This document shows, one piece after another, positions 9,452 through 17,799 of a stretch of 64,000 bases of DNA. Source of the DNA: Marinibacterium sp050389775 (GTDB lineage: Bacteria > Pseudomonadota > Alphaproteobacteria > Rhodobacterales > Rhodobacteraceae); NCBI RefSeq assembly GCF_050389775.1, contig NZ_CP177144.1:1178001-1242000 (forward strand), read 5' to 3'. How positions within the stretch are numbered: the first letter of the stretch is position 1; every line of letters starts with the position of its first letter. The notes beneath the pieces were generated by a model, which saw nothing but the letters and a program-made list of their open reading frames with translations, was not told the origin of the DNA and made no database searches. A program made the position numbers and the translations under genes.

Positions 9452-10321
9452 TCAGGCTTCTAGATGGGCGCGGGGCAGGGCCCGCGCGACAAGTCCGCCC
9501 GCCGTCCCAAGGACCAGCGACGCCCCATAGGCGATACCCGCCACGAGGATGATCGCCGGCCCGGACGGCAGGCTGTAATGGTAAGAGAGCAGCAGGCCGG
9601 CGATGCTCGACAGCAGGGCGATGGCCACGGCCACAAGGATCAGCCCGCCGATGCCGGTGGCCCAGAACCGCGCGGCGGCGGCGGGCAGGATCATGATGCC
9701 GACGGCCATCAGCGTCCCCAGCGCATGGAACCCGCCGACGAGGTTCAGGACGACCAGCGACAGGAAGGTGAAATGCGTCACGGCGCTGAGCCCGCTGACC
9801 GAGCGCAGGAACTGCGGATCGGCGCATTCCAGCACCAGCGGCCGGAAGAACAGGACCAGCACGAACAGCGACAGGCTGGCGATGGAGCAGAGCAGGACAA
9901 GGGCCGCATCGTCCAGTGCCAGCACCGTGCCGAAGAGCACGTGCATCAGGTCGACATTGCTGCCCCGCATCGACACGATCAGGACGCCCAGGGCCAGCGA
10001 GATCAGGTAAAAGGCGGCAAGGCTGGCATCCTCGCGCAGGGCCGTGACCCGGGTCACCAGCCCCGACAGCAGGGCCACGGCCATGCCGGCCACCAGCCCG
10101 CCGATGGTCATCGCGCCTAGCGACAGGCCGGACACAAGGTAGCCGACGGCCGCGCCGGGCAGGATGGCATGGGCCATGGCATCGCCGGTCAGGCTCATCC
10201 GGCGCAGCATCAGGAACACGCCGACGGGCGTGGCGCCGACGGAAATGGCGATGCAGCCCAGAAGCGCCCGGCGCATGAAGCCGAAATCGGCGAAGGGCTG
10301 GACGAGGATGTCCCAGATCAT
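9452..10321 (-). CDS. znuB: Zinc ABC transporter permease
   Basis: This 289-residue polytopic ABC-3 family permease starts MIWDILVQPFADFGFMRRAL and has the conserved segment SLTGDAMAHAILPGAAVGYL. About eight hydrophobic segments are visible. The start at 10321 is preferred because this ATG overlaps the znuC stop as ATGA; upstream ATGs would lie inside znuC. It forms the inner-membrane channel of the ZnuABC importer. Confidence 0.95.
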   Translation of the reverse strand: MIWDILVQPFADFGFMRRALLGCIAISVGATPVGVFLMLRRMSLTGDAMAHAILPGAAVGYLVSGLSLGAMTIGGLVAGMAVALLSGLVTRVTALREDASLAAFYLISLALGVLIVSMRGSNVDLMHVLFGTVLALDDAALVLLCSIASLSLFVLVLFFRPLVLECADPQFLRSVSGLSAVTHFTFLSLVVLNLVGGFHALGTLMAVGIMILPAAAARFWATGIGGLILVAVAIALLSSIAGLLLSYHYSLPSGPAIILVAGIAYGASLVLGTAGGLVARALPRAHLEA

Positions 10322-11061
10322 GCCGCATGCCTCCCGCAGACATGGGGCGTCTCGGCGCAGGCCTCGCACATCTGGCGGGCGCGGAACTGGTTCTCGGCGG
10401 TCAGCACCTCGGCCGTCGGGCCATGGGCGACAAGTTCGCGGGCCAGCATCAGGGTCCGGGGGAAATGGGCGCGGACGGTGTCGAAATCGTGCAGCACGGC
10501 CAGCACCGTGCGGCCTTCGCCATGCCAGCGCCGGATGACCTCCAGCAGGTCGGCCATGGTGCGCGCGTCGATGGCGGTGAAGGGTTCGTCCAGCAAAACC
10601 AGCCGGGCGTCCTGGAGCAGCAGCCGTGCAAACAGCGCGCGCTGCATCTGGCCGCCGGACAGCGACCCGATGGGGCGCTGGTCAAAGCCGGTCAACCCCA
10701 CCGCCGCAATGGCCGCCGCCACGCGGGCCCGGTGGGGCCGGGCCAGGCGGCCGAACGGCCCGATCTCGCGCCAGAGACCCATCGACACCAGGTCCACCAC
10801 CGACAGCGGGAAGGACCGGTCGATCTCCGATTGCTGTGGCAGGTAGGCGATGTCGTCCCGGCCGAGCGCGCCGAAACCCACGCCGCCCTGCAAGGGGGTG
10901 ACCGTGCCGGTCACGGCCTTGAGCAGGGTCGACTTGCCCGCGCCGTTCGGGCCGACGATGGCGGTCAGGCTGCCCTGGGCGATCTCGGCCTGCAGGTGAT
11001 GGACCACCGGGTGGCGGTCATAGCCCAGGGTCAGGTCGTGGAAGGACAGGGCCGGGGTCAT
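10318..11061 (-). CDS. znuC: Zinc ABC transporter ATPase
   Basis: This 247-residue ATPase has Walker A GPNGAGKSTLL, signature LSGGQMQRALFARLL, Walker B ARLVLLDEPF and the switch His in VLHDFD. The C-terminus is His/Cys-containing (RARQMCEACAETPHVCGRH), a possible metal-binding tail. The start MTPALSFHD at 11061 is chosen because its ATG overlaps the stop of the small membrane ORF (ATGA); longer upstream frames run through the repeat array. It powers zinc import with ZnuB. Confidence 0.95.
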   Translation of the reverse strand: MTPALSFHDLTLGYDRHPVVHHLQAEIAQGSLTAIVGPNGAGKSTLLKAVTGTVTPLQGGVGFGALGRDDIAYLPQQSEIDRSFPLSVVDLVSMGLWREIGPFGRLARPHRARVAAAIAAVGLTGFDQRPIGSLSGGQMQRALFARLLLQDARLVLLDEPFTAIDARTMADLLEVIRRWHGEGRTVLAVLHDFDTVRAHFPRTLMLARELVAHGPTAEVLTAENQFRARQMCEACAETPHVCGRHAA

Positions 11062-11189
11062 GCGCCACCCGGGGTCTGCGTGGCCCAGAGGAACATGGCC
11101 CAGAGCAAAAGGGCGATCAGGGCCGCACCGGCCAGACGCGGCCCGGCTCCGATCAGCAGCAGGCGAAATGCCGCGCCACGGGGGATCAT
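11058..11189 (-). CDS. Small single-span membrane protein between zur tail copies and znuC
   Basis: This is a 43-residue ORF starting MIPRGAAFRLLL with one strong hydrophobic segment (residues about 20-36, AGAALIALLLWAMFLWA). Its ATG overlaps the stop of the preceding micro-ORF and its TGA overlaps the znuC ATG, so it sits in an unbroken chain of ATGA overlaps. The family is not recognised. A small inner-membrane partner of ZnuBC is conceivable, but this is inference from position only. Confidence 0.5.
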   Translation of the reverse strand: MIPRGAAFRLLLIGAGPRLAGAALIALLLWAMFLWATQTPGGA

Positions 11190-11296
11190 GCCGACACCTC
11201 GCTGGCTCCGTAGGGCGCGCAGAGGCCATGGAGCTTCACGACACGGCGCGCCGCTGCCACGCCGGATTGCCCGCTGGTGGTGCCACGGGGGATCAT
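11186..11296 (-). CDS. Micro-ORF: second, degenerate copy of the Zur C-terminal tail (36 codons)
   Basis: ATG at 11296 to TGA at 11188-11186; 36 residues starting MIPRGTTSGQSG and ending LCAPYGASEVSA. It mirrors the last 30 residues of Zur, but the second Cys of the CxxC is Tyr. It overlaps its neighbours by ATGA on both sides. It lies in a 107-bp tandem repeat. Whether it is translated is unknown. Confidence 0.4.
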   Translation of the reverse strand: MIPRGTTSGQSGVAAARRVVKLHGLCAPYGASEVSA

Positions 11297-11403
11297 GCCG
11301 ACACCCCACCGTCCCCGCAGGGCGCGCAAAGGTCATGGACCTTCGCGGCATGGCGCGCCGCTGCCACGCCGCCCTGCCCGATAGTGGCGCCACGGGGGAT
11401 CAT
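11293..11403 (-). CDS. Micro-ORF: first copy of the Zur C-terminal tail (36 codons, CxxC kept)
   Basis: ATG at 11403 overlaps the zur stop (ATGA) and the TGA at 11295-11293 overlaps the next ATG. The 36 residues start MIPRGATIGQGG and end LCAPCGDGGVSA, matching the Zur tail GLCASCGAGGVSA and keeping both zinc-type cysteines. It is either a by-product of a tandem duplication or a translated small metal-binding peptide. Confidence 0.45.
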   Translation of the reverse strand: MIPRGATIGQGGVAAARHAAKVHDLCAPCGDGGVSA

Positions 11404-11801
11404 GCCGACACCCCACCGGCCCCGCAGGATGCGCAGAGGCCGTGGACTTCCACGACATAACGTGCGGCTGCAAAACCGGATTGCCCGGTGATGGCGCCGA
11501 TGTCGCGGATCAGCTCGGGGGCGTCATTTTGCTCGACAAGGCCGCAATCGTCGCAGATCGACAGGACCGCCCCGTGCCGGCGCCGTCCGCCCCGGTAGGC
11601 GATGAAGGCATTCATCGATTCGACGCGCTGCACGTAGCCGCGCTTTCGCAAGGCGGCCAGGGCCCGGTAGATCGTGGGCGGGGCCATGCCGGGCGAAGAT
11701 TTGCGCATTTCATCCAGGATGGCATAGGCCGACATCGGGCAGGTTTGCCGGTCCAGCACGGCCAGGACCTCGGCCTGAATGGTCTCTCCCCGGTACGTCA
11801 T
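11400..11801 (-). CDS. zur: Zinc uptake regulator, Fur family
   Basis: This 133-residue Fur-family repressor has an N-terminal winged helix (PPTIYRALAALRKRGYVQRV) and a C-terminal metal/dimerisation part with CxxC pairs at 83-86 (CDDC) and 123-126 (CASC), which form the structural zinc site. The start at 11801 is supported by AAGGAGG eight bases upstream; the longer upstream frame would cross the Zur box. It is the first gene of the zinc operon and is expected to repress it, and itself, when zinc is sufficient. Its 3' end is tandemly duplicated downstream. Confidence 0.93.
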   Translation of the reverse strand: MTYRGETIQAEVLAVLDRQTCPMSAYAILDEMRKSSPGMAPPTIYRALAALRKRGYVQRVESMNAFIAYRGGRRRHGAVLSICDDCGLVEQNDAPELIRDIGAITGQSGFAAARYVVEVHGLCASCGAGGVSA

Positions 11802-11835
11802 GAGGTGCCTCCTTGGCGCAGCGTTCCTCTCTGTA

Positions 11836-11857
11836 TGATATGTTATAACATTACTCA
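11836..11857 (-). promoter_or_regulatory. Zur box of the zur-znuCBA operon
   Basis: A perfect 10-bp palindrome TGTTATAACA (11841-11850) sits in an AT-rich island 35 bp upstream of zur. The flanks on the minus strand read GTAATGTTATAACATATCA, close to alphaproteobacterial Zur operators. A TTGAGT (-35-like) hexamer lies just upstream on the minus strand, so binding would block the promoter. Confidence 0.8.
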
Positions 11858-12404
11858 ATCCCCTTGGTGCAGGTGACCTCGGGCCAGTGGTGGAACCGGA
11901 CAGGCGAAGGGGCTCTCTGCGCCCGGACGCAGGGCGGGGATGTGATTGCGGGTGTTCTGCGCCGGGGAACTCTGCCCACCGGGCGCCCGCAGGCTGGTGC
12001 GCGGCGGTCGATGTGGCCGCCGCCCGCCTGCCTGGCCGGCAGAGAGACGGTGTGCCGGTCGTCAGGGAACGCGGGCGCCGGATGACATGATGGTCAGCAT
12101 GCCCCGGCCCGACCTTCGCGGCCGGCTTCCGCAATCAGTTGTGCAGGGGGCCGGATTTGCGCGTCTCGGTATTGGGGCAGGGCGGGGGTCCCGACTTGCG
12201 CGTCCGGGCATCGGGGCAGGGCATCGGGGCGGGCAGGGTGGCCTTGCTCTAGCGATAGTGCCCTGCCCGCCTCTCAGATTCCCGGCCGCGTCCGGCCCCT
12301 GCTTCCGGCTGGGGGCAATCATCCCATTGGCCGGCCTGGGCAGGGCAGCCACCGCCCAGGCCGCGATGCGCCGGTTGATTGCCTGCCCGGACGTCCAAAC
12401 GGCC
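11858..12404. other. Intergenic region between zur promoter and RND gene, with short direct repeats
   Basis: No gene is supported. It contains two 26-bp direct repeats of the form TTGCGCGTC-YGG-YAT-YGGGGCAGG (12157-12182 and 12196-12221; 39-bp period) and, near the RND stop, a hairpin described separately. The plus-strand frames here are continuations of an antisense shadow of the RND gene. Confidence 0.5.
12333..12362 (-). terminator. Candidate hairpin downstream of the RND operon
   Basis: A perfect 9-bp inverted repeat GGCCTGGGC / GCCCAGGCC with a 12-base loop lies 43 bp after the RND stop codon. No T-run follows, so intrinsic termination is uncertain. Confidence 0.35.
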
Positions 12405-15400
12405 CTATTCCGCGGGGACGGCCTTTGTGGCGGGGGCGCCGCGCAGCCGGCGGTTGGCGCGTTTCTCGCCCAGCATCAGCATGGCGGGGGTCACGATCAG
12501 CGTCAGGATCGTCGCGAACATCAGGCCGCCGGCGATGGTCGAGCTCAGCTCGATCCACATCTGGGTGGATGGCGCGCCATGGACGATCTCGCGCCGGAAG
12601 AAATCGACGCTGACCCCGATGACCATGGGCGCGAGCCCAAGCGCCGTGGTGCCCGAGGTCAGCACCACCGGCCGCAGGCGCTGGGCGCCGGTGCGCAGGG
12701 CGGCCTCCAAGGGCGACATGCCCGCAGCGCGAAGGTCGTTGTAGGTGTCGATCAGCACGATGTTGTTGTTCACCACGATCCCGGCCAGCGCGATGACCCC
12801 GATGCCGCCCATGACCACGCCGAAGGGCCGGCCCGTCAGCGTCAGGCCCAGCAGCACCCCGGCAATCGAAAAGACGATGGCGATCATGATGACGAAGGCC
12901 TGGTAGAAGCTGTTGAACTGGATCAGCAGCACCAGCATCATCAGCCCGATCGCCGCGATGAAGGCGCTGACCAGGAAGATCATCGCATCGGCCTGGTCCT
13001 CGGCCTCGCCGGCAAAGGACCAGGACACGGTGTCGGGCAGGTCCATCGCCATGATCGCGCCGCGCAGGGTGACGATCTGGTCGTTGACCAGCAGGCCGGG
13101 CGAGACATCGGCCGACAGGGTTGTCACCCGCTCCTGGTCGATCCGCTTGATGGTCCCGCTGCGGGGGGCGGGGGTGAAGCTGACGAAATTGGTGATCGGG
13201 ATCAGCCCGGCATTGGTCGGCACCCGCAGGCTTTCCAGCTCGGCCAGCGAGCGTTCGCCGGCGGGGAACCGGATGCGGATGTCGACCGCGTCCTCGGCCG
13301 TGTCGGGGCGGTAATCGGCGATGGTGATGCCCTGGGTCAGCAGCTGGATCGCCTGGCCCAGCAGCGCGACGTCGGCACCGAACCGCGCCGCTTCGGAGCG
13401 GTCGAGGTGGATCTCCCATTCGACGCCGGGCAGCGGCGTGGTGTCGGTGATGTCGGTGAAGCCGCCGATCCGCTCCATCGCCGCGCGCACGGCCTGGATC
13501 GTCGCCACGCGGGCCTCGCCATCGCGCGAGACGACCTCGAGGTTGACCGGCTTGCCCTGCGACGGCCCGCCTTCCTGCACCTGGACCTGCACGTCGATGC
13601 CCGGGATGCGGCGCATCTCGGTGCGGATCTGCTCGATGATCTCGGCGGCCGGGCGGCGGGTGTCCCAGTCGGTCAGCTCCAGCTGCACGGTGCCGATGAC
13701 CTCTTCGTCGGCCTGCCGGTCCGACCCGGTGCGCGCATAGACGCTGGCCAGCTCGCCGTACTCCAGCAGCCGGGTCTCGACCTGGCGCACCAGGCTGTCC
13801 TTCTCGTAGATCGAGAAATTGTCGCGGGCGCGGACCTCGACCTGCACGAAATCGGGCTCGGATTCGGGGAAGAAGGAAATGCCCGTGCCGAACTGGCCGT
13901 AGCAGATGAAAGAGGCGACCAGCGCCAGCACGGCGAAGATCACGGTCCGGCCCGGCCGCAGGATCGCCCATTCCAGCGCACGCACGTAGAGCCCGCCGGC
14001 GCCGGTCATCTGCCGGGGGTCGCCATGTTCGGCGGCGGCGATCTGCATCTGCTGGGCGGCCGTCTGCGGCTGGCGCTTGCCGATCAGCCCGCCGAGCACG
14101 GGGATGAAGATCAGCGCCATGAAGAGCGAGGCGGCCAGCGTGAAGATCACGGTGATCGGCAGGAACTTCATGAACTGGCCCACCGTCGAGGACCAGAAGA
14201 GCAGGGGGAAGAACACGCTGAGCGTCGTGGCCGTCGAGGCGATGATCGGCCAGGCCATGCGCTTGGCGGCGGCGGCATAGGCCTCCCTGGGCGCGCGGCC
14301 CTCGCTGAGCAGGCGGTCGGCCAGTTCGACGGTCACGATGGCGCCGTCGACCAGCATGCCGACCACGAGGATCAGGCTGAAGAGCACCACCATGTTCATC
14401 GTGTAGCCCATGAAGAACAGCACCGTGACACCGGCCAGGAAGGCCCCGGGGATGGCCAGCCCGACCAGGATCGACGAGCGCAGGCCCAGCGACCAGACGA
14501 TCACGATCATCACCAGCAGCACCGCCGCGATGACGTTGGATTCCAGGTCGGCCAGCATGGTCTGCACCTGCTTGCTCTCGTCCTGCATGTAGTTGATGCG
14601 CACGCTGTCGGGCCAGTTGGCCTGTTCGGCCGCAATGGCCTGTTTCACCAGGTCGACGGTCTCGATGATGTTGGCACCGCTGCGTTTCTTCACCTCCAGC
14701 GCCAGCGCCGGCTGGCCGTTGATCCGGGCAAAGCTGGTCGGATCCTCGAAGGTGTTGCGCACCGTGGCCACGTCGGCAAAGGTCACGACGGTGTCGCCCG
14801 AGACCTTGACCGGCATCTCCATCACGTCGCCGACATCCTCGATCAGCCCGGGCACCTTCAGCACGATCCGCCCGGCGCCGTTCTCGATCGCGCCGGCGGC
14901 GATCAGCAGGTTGTTGCGGCTGATCTGGCTGGTCAGTTCGTCGAAGGACAGGTTGTAGGTCTCGAAGACGGTGGGGTCGATCAGCACTTCCAGCATCTCG
15001 ACCCGCTCGCCGGCGACATCGACCTCGAGCACGCCCGACAGCCCTTCAAGACGGTCCTTCAGGTCATTGGCCAGCGCGTTCAGCGTGCGTTCGGGCACCG
15101 GGCCCGACAGGATCGCCGTCAGGATCGGGAAGAGCGCGGTGTTGACCTCGGTCACGGTCGGGTCGGTGGCATCGGTGGGCAGGTCGTTGGCCGCCCGGTC
15201 GACGGCCTCGCGCACCTTGTCCAGCGCGGTATCCGGGTCAAAGCCCGGATCGAATTCCAGCTGCACGCTGGCATGGCCCTCGGCCGCCGTGCCGGTCATC
15301 GAATTGAGCCCGGTCAGCGCCGCCAGCTCGGTCTCCAGCGGCTTGACCAGCAGCCGTTCGGCATCTTCGGGCGAAATCCCTTCGAGCGAGGTCGAGACAT

Positions 15401-15539
15401 AGACCGTGGGGATCTGGACCTCGGGAAAGCTTTCCTTGGGGATGGTCCGGTAGGCCACGGCCCCGATGGTCAGGATGGCGACAAGCAGCAGCAGGACCAC
15501 CCGCGTCCGGCTGAAGGCCGCGTCGATCAGCGCGTTCAT
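12405..15539 (-). CDS. RND efflux pump inner-membrane permease (AcrB/HAE1-like)
   Basis: This 1044-residue protein has the size and layout of RND permeases: a first membrane helix, a periplasmic domain (PTVYVSTSLEGISPEDAERLL), then helices including GMLVDGAIVTVELADRLL, whose Asp is the proton-relay position, and a second repeat half with VVNNNIVLIDTYNDLR. It exports hydrophobic or amphiphilic compounds by proton antiport. The ATG at 15539 shares a base with the stop of the upstream adaptor gene (TGATG), so the two are translationally coupled; a GTG one codon earlier is possible. The outer-membrane partner is not in the window. Confidence 0.93.
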   Translation of the reverse strand: MNALIDAAFSRTRVVLLLLVAILTIGAVAYRTIPKESFPEVQIPTVYVSTSLEGISPEDAERLLVKPLETELAALTGLNSMTGTAAEGHASVQLEFDPGFDPDTALDKVREAVDRAANDLPTDATDPTVTEVNTALFPILTAILSGPVPERTLNALANDLKDRLEGLSGVLEVDVAGERVEMLEVLIDPTVFETYNLSFDELTSQISRNNLLIAAGAIENGAGRIVLKVPGLIEDVGDVMEMPVKVSGDTVVTFADVATVRNTFEDPTSFARINGQPALALEVKKRSGANIIETVDLVKQAIAAEQANWPDSVRINYMQDESKQVQTMLADLESNVIAAVLLVMIVIVWSLGLRSSILVGLAIPGAFLAGVTVLFFMGYTMNMVVLFSLILVVGMLVDGAIVTVELADRLLSEGRAPREAYAAAAKRMAWPIIASTATTLSVFFPLLFWSSTVGQFMKFLPITVIFTLAASLFMALIFIPVLGGLIGKRQPQTAAQQMQIAAAEHGDPRQMTGAGGLYVRALEWAILRPGRTVIFAVLALVASFICYGQFGTGISFFPESEPDFVQVEVRARDNFSIYEKDSLVRQVETRLLEYGELASVYARTGSDRQADEEVIGTVQLELTDWDTRRPAAEIIEQIRTEMRRIPGIDVQVQVQEGGPSQGKPVNLEVVSRDGEARVATIQAVRAAMERIGGFTDITDTTPLPGVEWEIHLDRSEAARFGADVALLGQAIQLLTQGITIADYRPDTAEDAVDIRIRFPAGERSLAELESLRVPTNAGLIPITNFVSFTPAPRSGTIKRIDQERVTTLSADVSPGLLVNDQIVTLRGAIMAMDLPDTVSWSFAGEAEDQADAMIFLVSAFIAAIGLMMLVLLIQFNSFYQAFVIMIAIVFSIAGVLLGLTLTGRPFGVVMGGIGVIALAGIVVNNNIVLIDTYNDLRAAGMSPLEAALRTGAQRLRPVVLTSGTTALGLAPMVIGVSVDFFRREIVHGAPSTQMWIELSSTIAGGLMFATILTLIVTPAMLMLGEKRANRRLRGAPATKAVPAE

Positions 15540-16705
15540 CACTCGATCTCCGTGCCGGTGCCGCCGGGCAGCGCGACATCGGCGGCGGCCACGGTGTCGG
15601 GATCGGCCGTGGGATCGACCGTCTCGCCCTGCGACACGAAGCCCTGGCCGATGGTGATGATCCGGGCCTCTTCGGGCAGGCCGCTGATCCAGACACCATC
15701 GCGCTGCGCCCGTTCGACGACCACCTCGTGGAACACCACCTTGTCGGCCGCGTCGACGGTCTTGACGCCCAGCCGCCCGTCCTCGCTGAGCGACAGGATC
15801 GCCGGCGAGACGAAATGGGCGGTGACGTCCTCGGTCGGGATGCGCACCTGCACCGACAGGCCCGAGGCGATGGCCCCGTCGGGGTTGGGCACGGTGATCT
15901 CGGCGCGGAAGGTGCGGGTCTCGGCCACGGCATCGCGGCTGACATATTCGATGGTGCCGGTGCGTTCCTCGCCGGTGATGAAGGTCACGCCGGCCTCCTG
16001 GCCCGCGCGGATCAGGGCCAGGGATTGCTGGGGCACCTGGATGACGATGCGCAGCGGATCGGTGTCGAGCAGGATGCCGACCTCGTTGCCGGCCGTGGCA
16101 AATGCGCCGATCTCCAGGTCGAGGCTGTCGAGCCGGCCGTCAAAGGGCGCCCGGATCACCGCGGCATCCAGGCCTTCCTCGGCCTGGGTCAGCTGGGCCT
16201 GGGCGGCGGCCAGCGCCGCGCGGGTCTCGCGCAGGCGGGCGGCGGTGGCGATGCCCCGGTCGACCAGGGATTGTGTGCTGGTATTGTCCTCCTCGGCGCG
16301 CACCAGTTCCTGCCGGGCCTGCTGCACCCGGGCTTCCAGCTCGCGGGTGCTGAGCCGGGCGATCTCGTCGCCGGCGGCCAGCGTCTGGCCCTTGCGCGCG
16401 GGCAGGTCGATGACCTCGCCGGTGGTCTGGGGCCGCAGGATGGCGCGCCGGTCCGGCTGGGCCTGGCCCTGCGCGGAAAAGGTCTTGGTCACGCGTTCGG
16501 CCCGGCTGTCGCGAACCGACACGGCCACGGCCGCGGCGGCATCGACCGGCGCCTCGGCGGCATCGTCGGGCGCCGGCAGGATGATCCCGCTGCCCATCCA
16601 GCCGACCAGCGCAACCGCCAGCAAACCCGCCACCCACTTCGACCGCGACGACCCAGGCTCGTCACGGAAATCCAGCGGGGCCGGTTTCTGTTCGCCTTCA
16701 CTCAT
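15539..16705 (-). CDS. RND efflux periplasmic adaptor (membrane fusion protein)
   Basis: This 388-residue HlyD/AcrA-type adaptor has one N-terminal membrane segment (residues about 24-44). Next are a barrel-sandwich half (GEVIDLPARKGQTLAAGDEI), a coiled-coil hairpin (about 115-180, rich in Ala/Gln/Glu/Arg) and the second lipoyl half (IRAPFDGRLDSLDLEIGAF), followed by beta-barrel and membrane-proximal domains. It links the RND permease to an outer-membrane channel. It overlaps the permease start and lies 160 bp after a TetR gene on the same strand. Confidence 0.92.
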   Translation of the reverse strand: MSEGEQKPAPLDFRDEPGSSRSKWVAGLLAVALVGWMGSGIILPAPDDAAEAPVDAAAAVAVSVRDSRAERVTKTFSAQGQAQPDRRAILRPQTTGEVIDLPARKGQTLAAGDEIARLSTRELEARVQQARQELVRAEEDNTSTQSLVDRGIATAARLRETRAALAAAQAQLTQAEEGLDAAVIRAPFDGRLDSLDLEIGAFATAGNEVGILLDTDPLRIVIQVPQQSLALIRAGQEAGVTFITGEERTGTIEYVSRDAVAETRTFRAEITVPNPDGAIASGLSVQVRIPTEDVTAHFVSPAILSLSEDGRLGVKTVDAADKVVFHEVVVERAQRDGVWISGLPEEARIITIGQGFVSQGETVDPTADPDTVAAADVALPGGTGTEIE

Positions 16706-16752
16706 ACCACATCCTCCGGCCGCACCCCGGCGGCGCCATCCTCGTCAATCCC

Positions 16753-16789
16753 GGTCGGCGGGACGATCACACGGATCGTCGCCCCGACC
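16753..16789 (-). terminator. Long hairpin between tetR and the efflux genes
   Basis: Arms 16753-16768 and 16774-16789 pair over 13 of 16 positions around a 5-base loop (GGTCGG and GACGATC blocks perfect, three central mismatches). It may terminate or attenuate transcription between the regulator and the efflux pair. No T-run is seen. Confidence 0.4.
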
Positions 16790-16865
16790 ATTCCATCCTG
16801 TCGCAACGGGGCCCGGCCCCGGCGAAATCCGTCTCTTTCCACGCCGACAGGCCCGGTCTCACGGC

Positions 16866-17510
16866 TCAGTCCCTGCCGAGGCTGCCAAGCAGCAGCGTCA
16901 CATGCTGGCGCAAAAGCAGGTGGACATCGGGCACGGGAACACCCTGGAACACCGTGCCCCAGAGCGACAGCATCATCGCCGGTGCCATGACCAGCCGCGG
17001 ATCGACATCGGCCGCCTCGGGGCGCAGGTCGCCCCGGGCGACCCCCCGGCGCAGGATGCCCTGCACGGTGTCGAACCCGCGCCGCAGCACGTTGGCCTCG
17101 TAGCGCGCGACGAGATCGGGAAAGCGGTGGCCCTCGGCCAGCAGGACCTTGAGAAAAATGAAGGACCCGCCTTCGACCATCTCGCTGCGGATCCGTTCGA
17201 AAAAGGCCAGCAGCACGTCTTCGGTCGGCCCGTCGAGCAGGTCGGCCGCCTGGCGGGCGCGGTCCATGTTGCCGATGACCCGGTCCTCGACGGCCGCTTC
17301 GAAAAGCGCCTCCTTGGACGCGAAGTAGAGATAGATCGTGCCCTTGGCCACGCCGGCCCCCCTAGCCACGTCCTCAAGCCGCGTGGCGGCAAAGCCCTTG
17401 TCCTTCCACAGCTCCATCGCCGCCGCGATGATCTCGGCCGGCCGCGCGTCCTTGCGCCGCTGGCGGCGCTTGCCGCCGGTTGGGGTCTTGTCCTGCCTGC
17501 CGTCCTGCAT
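16866..17510 (-). CDS. TetR/AcrR-family transcriptional repressor
   Basis: This 214-residue protein has an N-terminal helix-turn-helix (IIAAAMELWKDKGFAATRLE, then GVAKGTIYLYFASKEALFEA), followed by an all-helical ligand-binding domain. The start MQDGRQDK at 17510 is preferred because GGAGG lies five bases upstream; longer in-frame starts would run through the operator. It is upstream of the MFP/RND pair on the same strand, so it probably represses itself and the pump and is released by a pump substrate. Confidence 0.9.
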   Translation of the reverse strand: MQDGRQDKTPTGGKRRQRRKDARPAEIIAAAMELWKDKGFAATRLEDVARGAGVAKGTIYLYFASKEALFEAAVEDRVIGNMDRARQAADLLDGPTEDVLLAFFERIRSEMVEGGSFIFLKVLLAEGHRFPDLVARYEANVLRRGFDTVQGILRRGVARGDLRPEAADVDPRLVMAPAMMLSLWGTVFQGVPVPDVHLLLRQHVTLLLGSLGRD

Positions 17511-17534
17511 GGTGCCTCCGCCTGACATGTTTGC

Positions 17535-17548
17535 TGACCGATCGGTCA
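17535..17548 (-). promoter_or_regulatory. TetR-family operator
   Basis: A perfect 14-bp palindrome TGACCGATCGGTCA lies 25 bp upstream of the tetR start. Its core GACCGATCGGTC is of the kind bound by AcrR/TetR-type efflux regulators, so autoregulation is likely. Confidence 0.65.
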
Positions 17549-17799
17549 CTAGGCAAGAGGCGGGGCACGGCCCGGGCCGGGGCGCGCGGCGGAAACGTGC
17601 CGATGGGGGGCCTGACACGGCGCCTCACCTGCGGTTGTACCGAGCGCCAATCAGGCGGCGCAGGCCGGCACAGCCACGGAAAAGTTACTGGAACTTGATG
17701 AAACCGTTGATTTCGCCGGGCCAGGCAATGTTTAGATAGTCCTGCGCTCGTAAGATATTCTGATGGATTGACAAGTTTGCATTGAAGGAGCCGTTCGCC

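Larger units (their letters stand above)
11175..11495 (-). repeat. Three tandem 107-bp repeats covering the zur 3' end and its two copies
   Basis: Units at 11175-11281, 11282-11388 and 11389-11495 each begin GCCACGGGGGATCATG on the plus strand, with a 107-bp period. The 11389-11495 unit is the real zur 3' end. As 107 is not a multiple of 3, each copy changes frame, yet each still makes an ATG-to-TGA ORF because of the ATGA overlap. Shared GGCGC at the unit junctions suggests microhomology-driven duplication between zur and the downstream small ORF. Confidence 0.9.

Noticed and set aside
11946..17525. Plus-strand frame of 1859 codons
   Set aside because: It lies antisense to the RND, adaptor and TetR genes, all of which have strong family motifs; the translation is low-complexity Arg/Gly/His.
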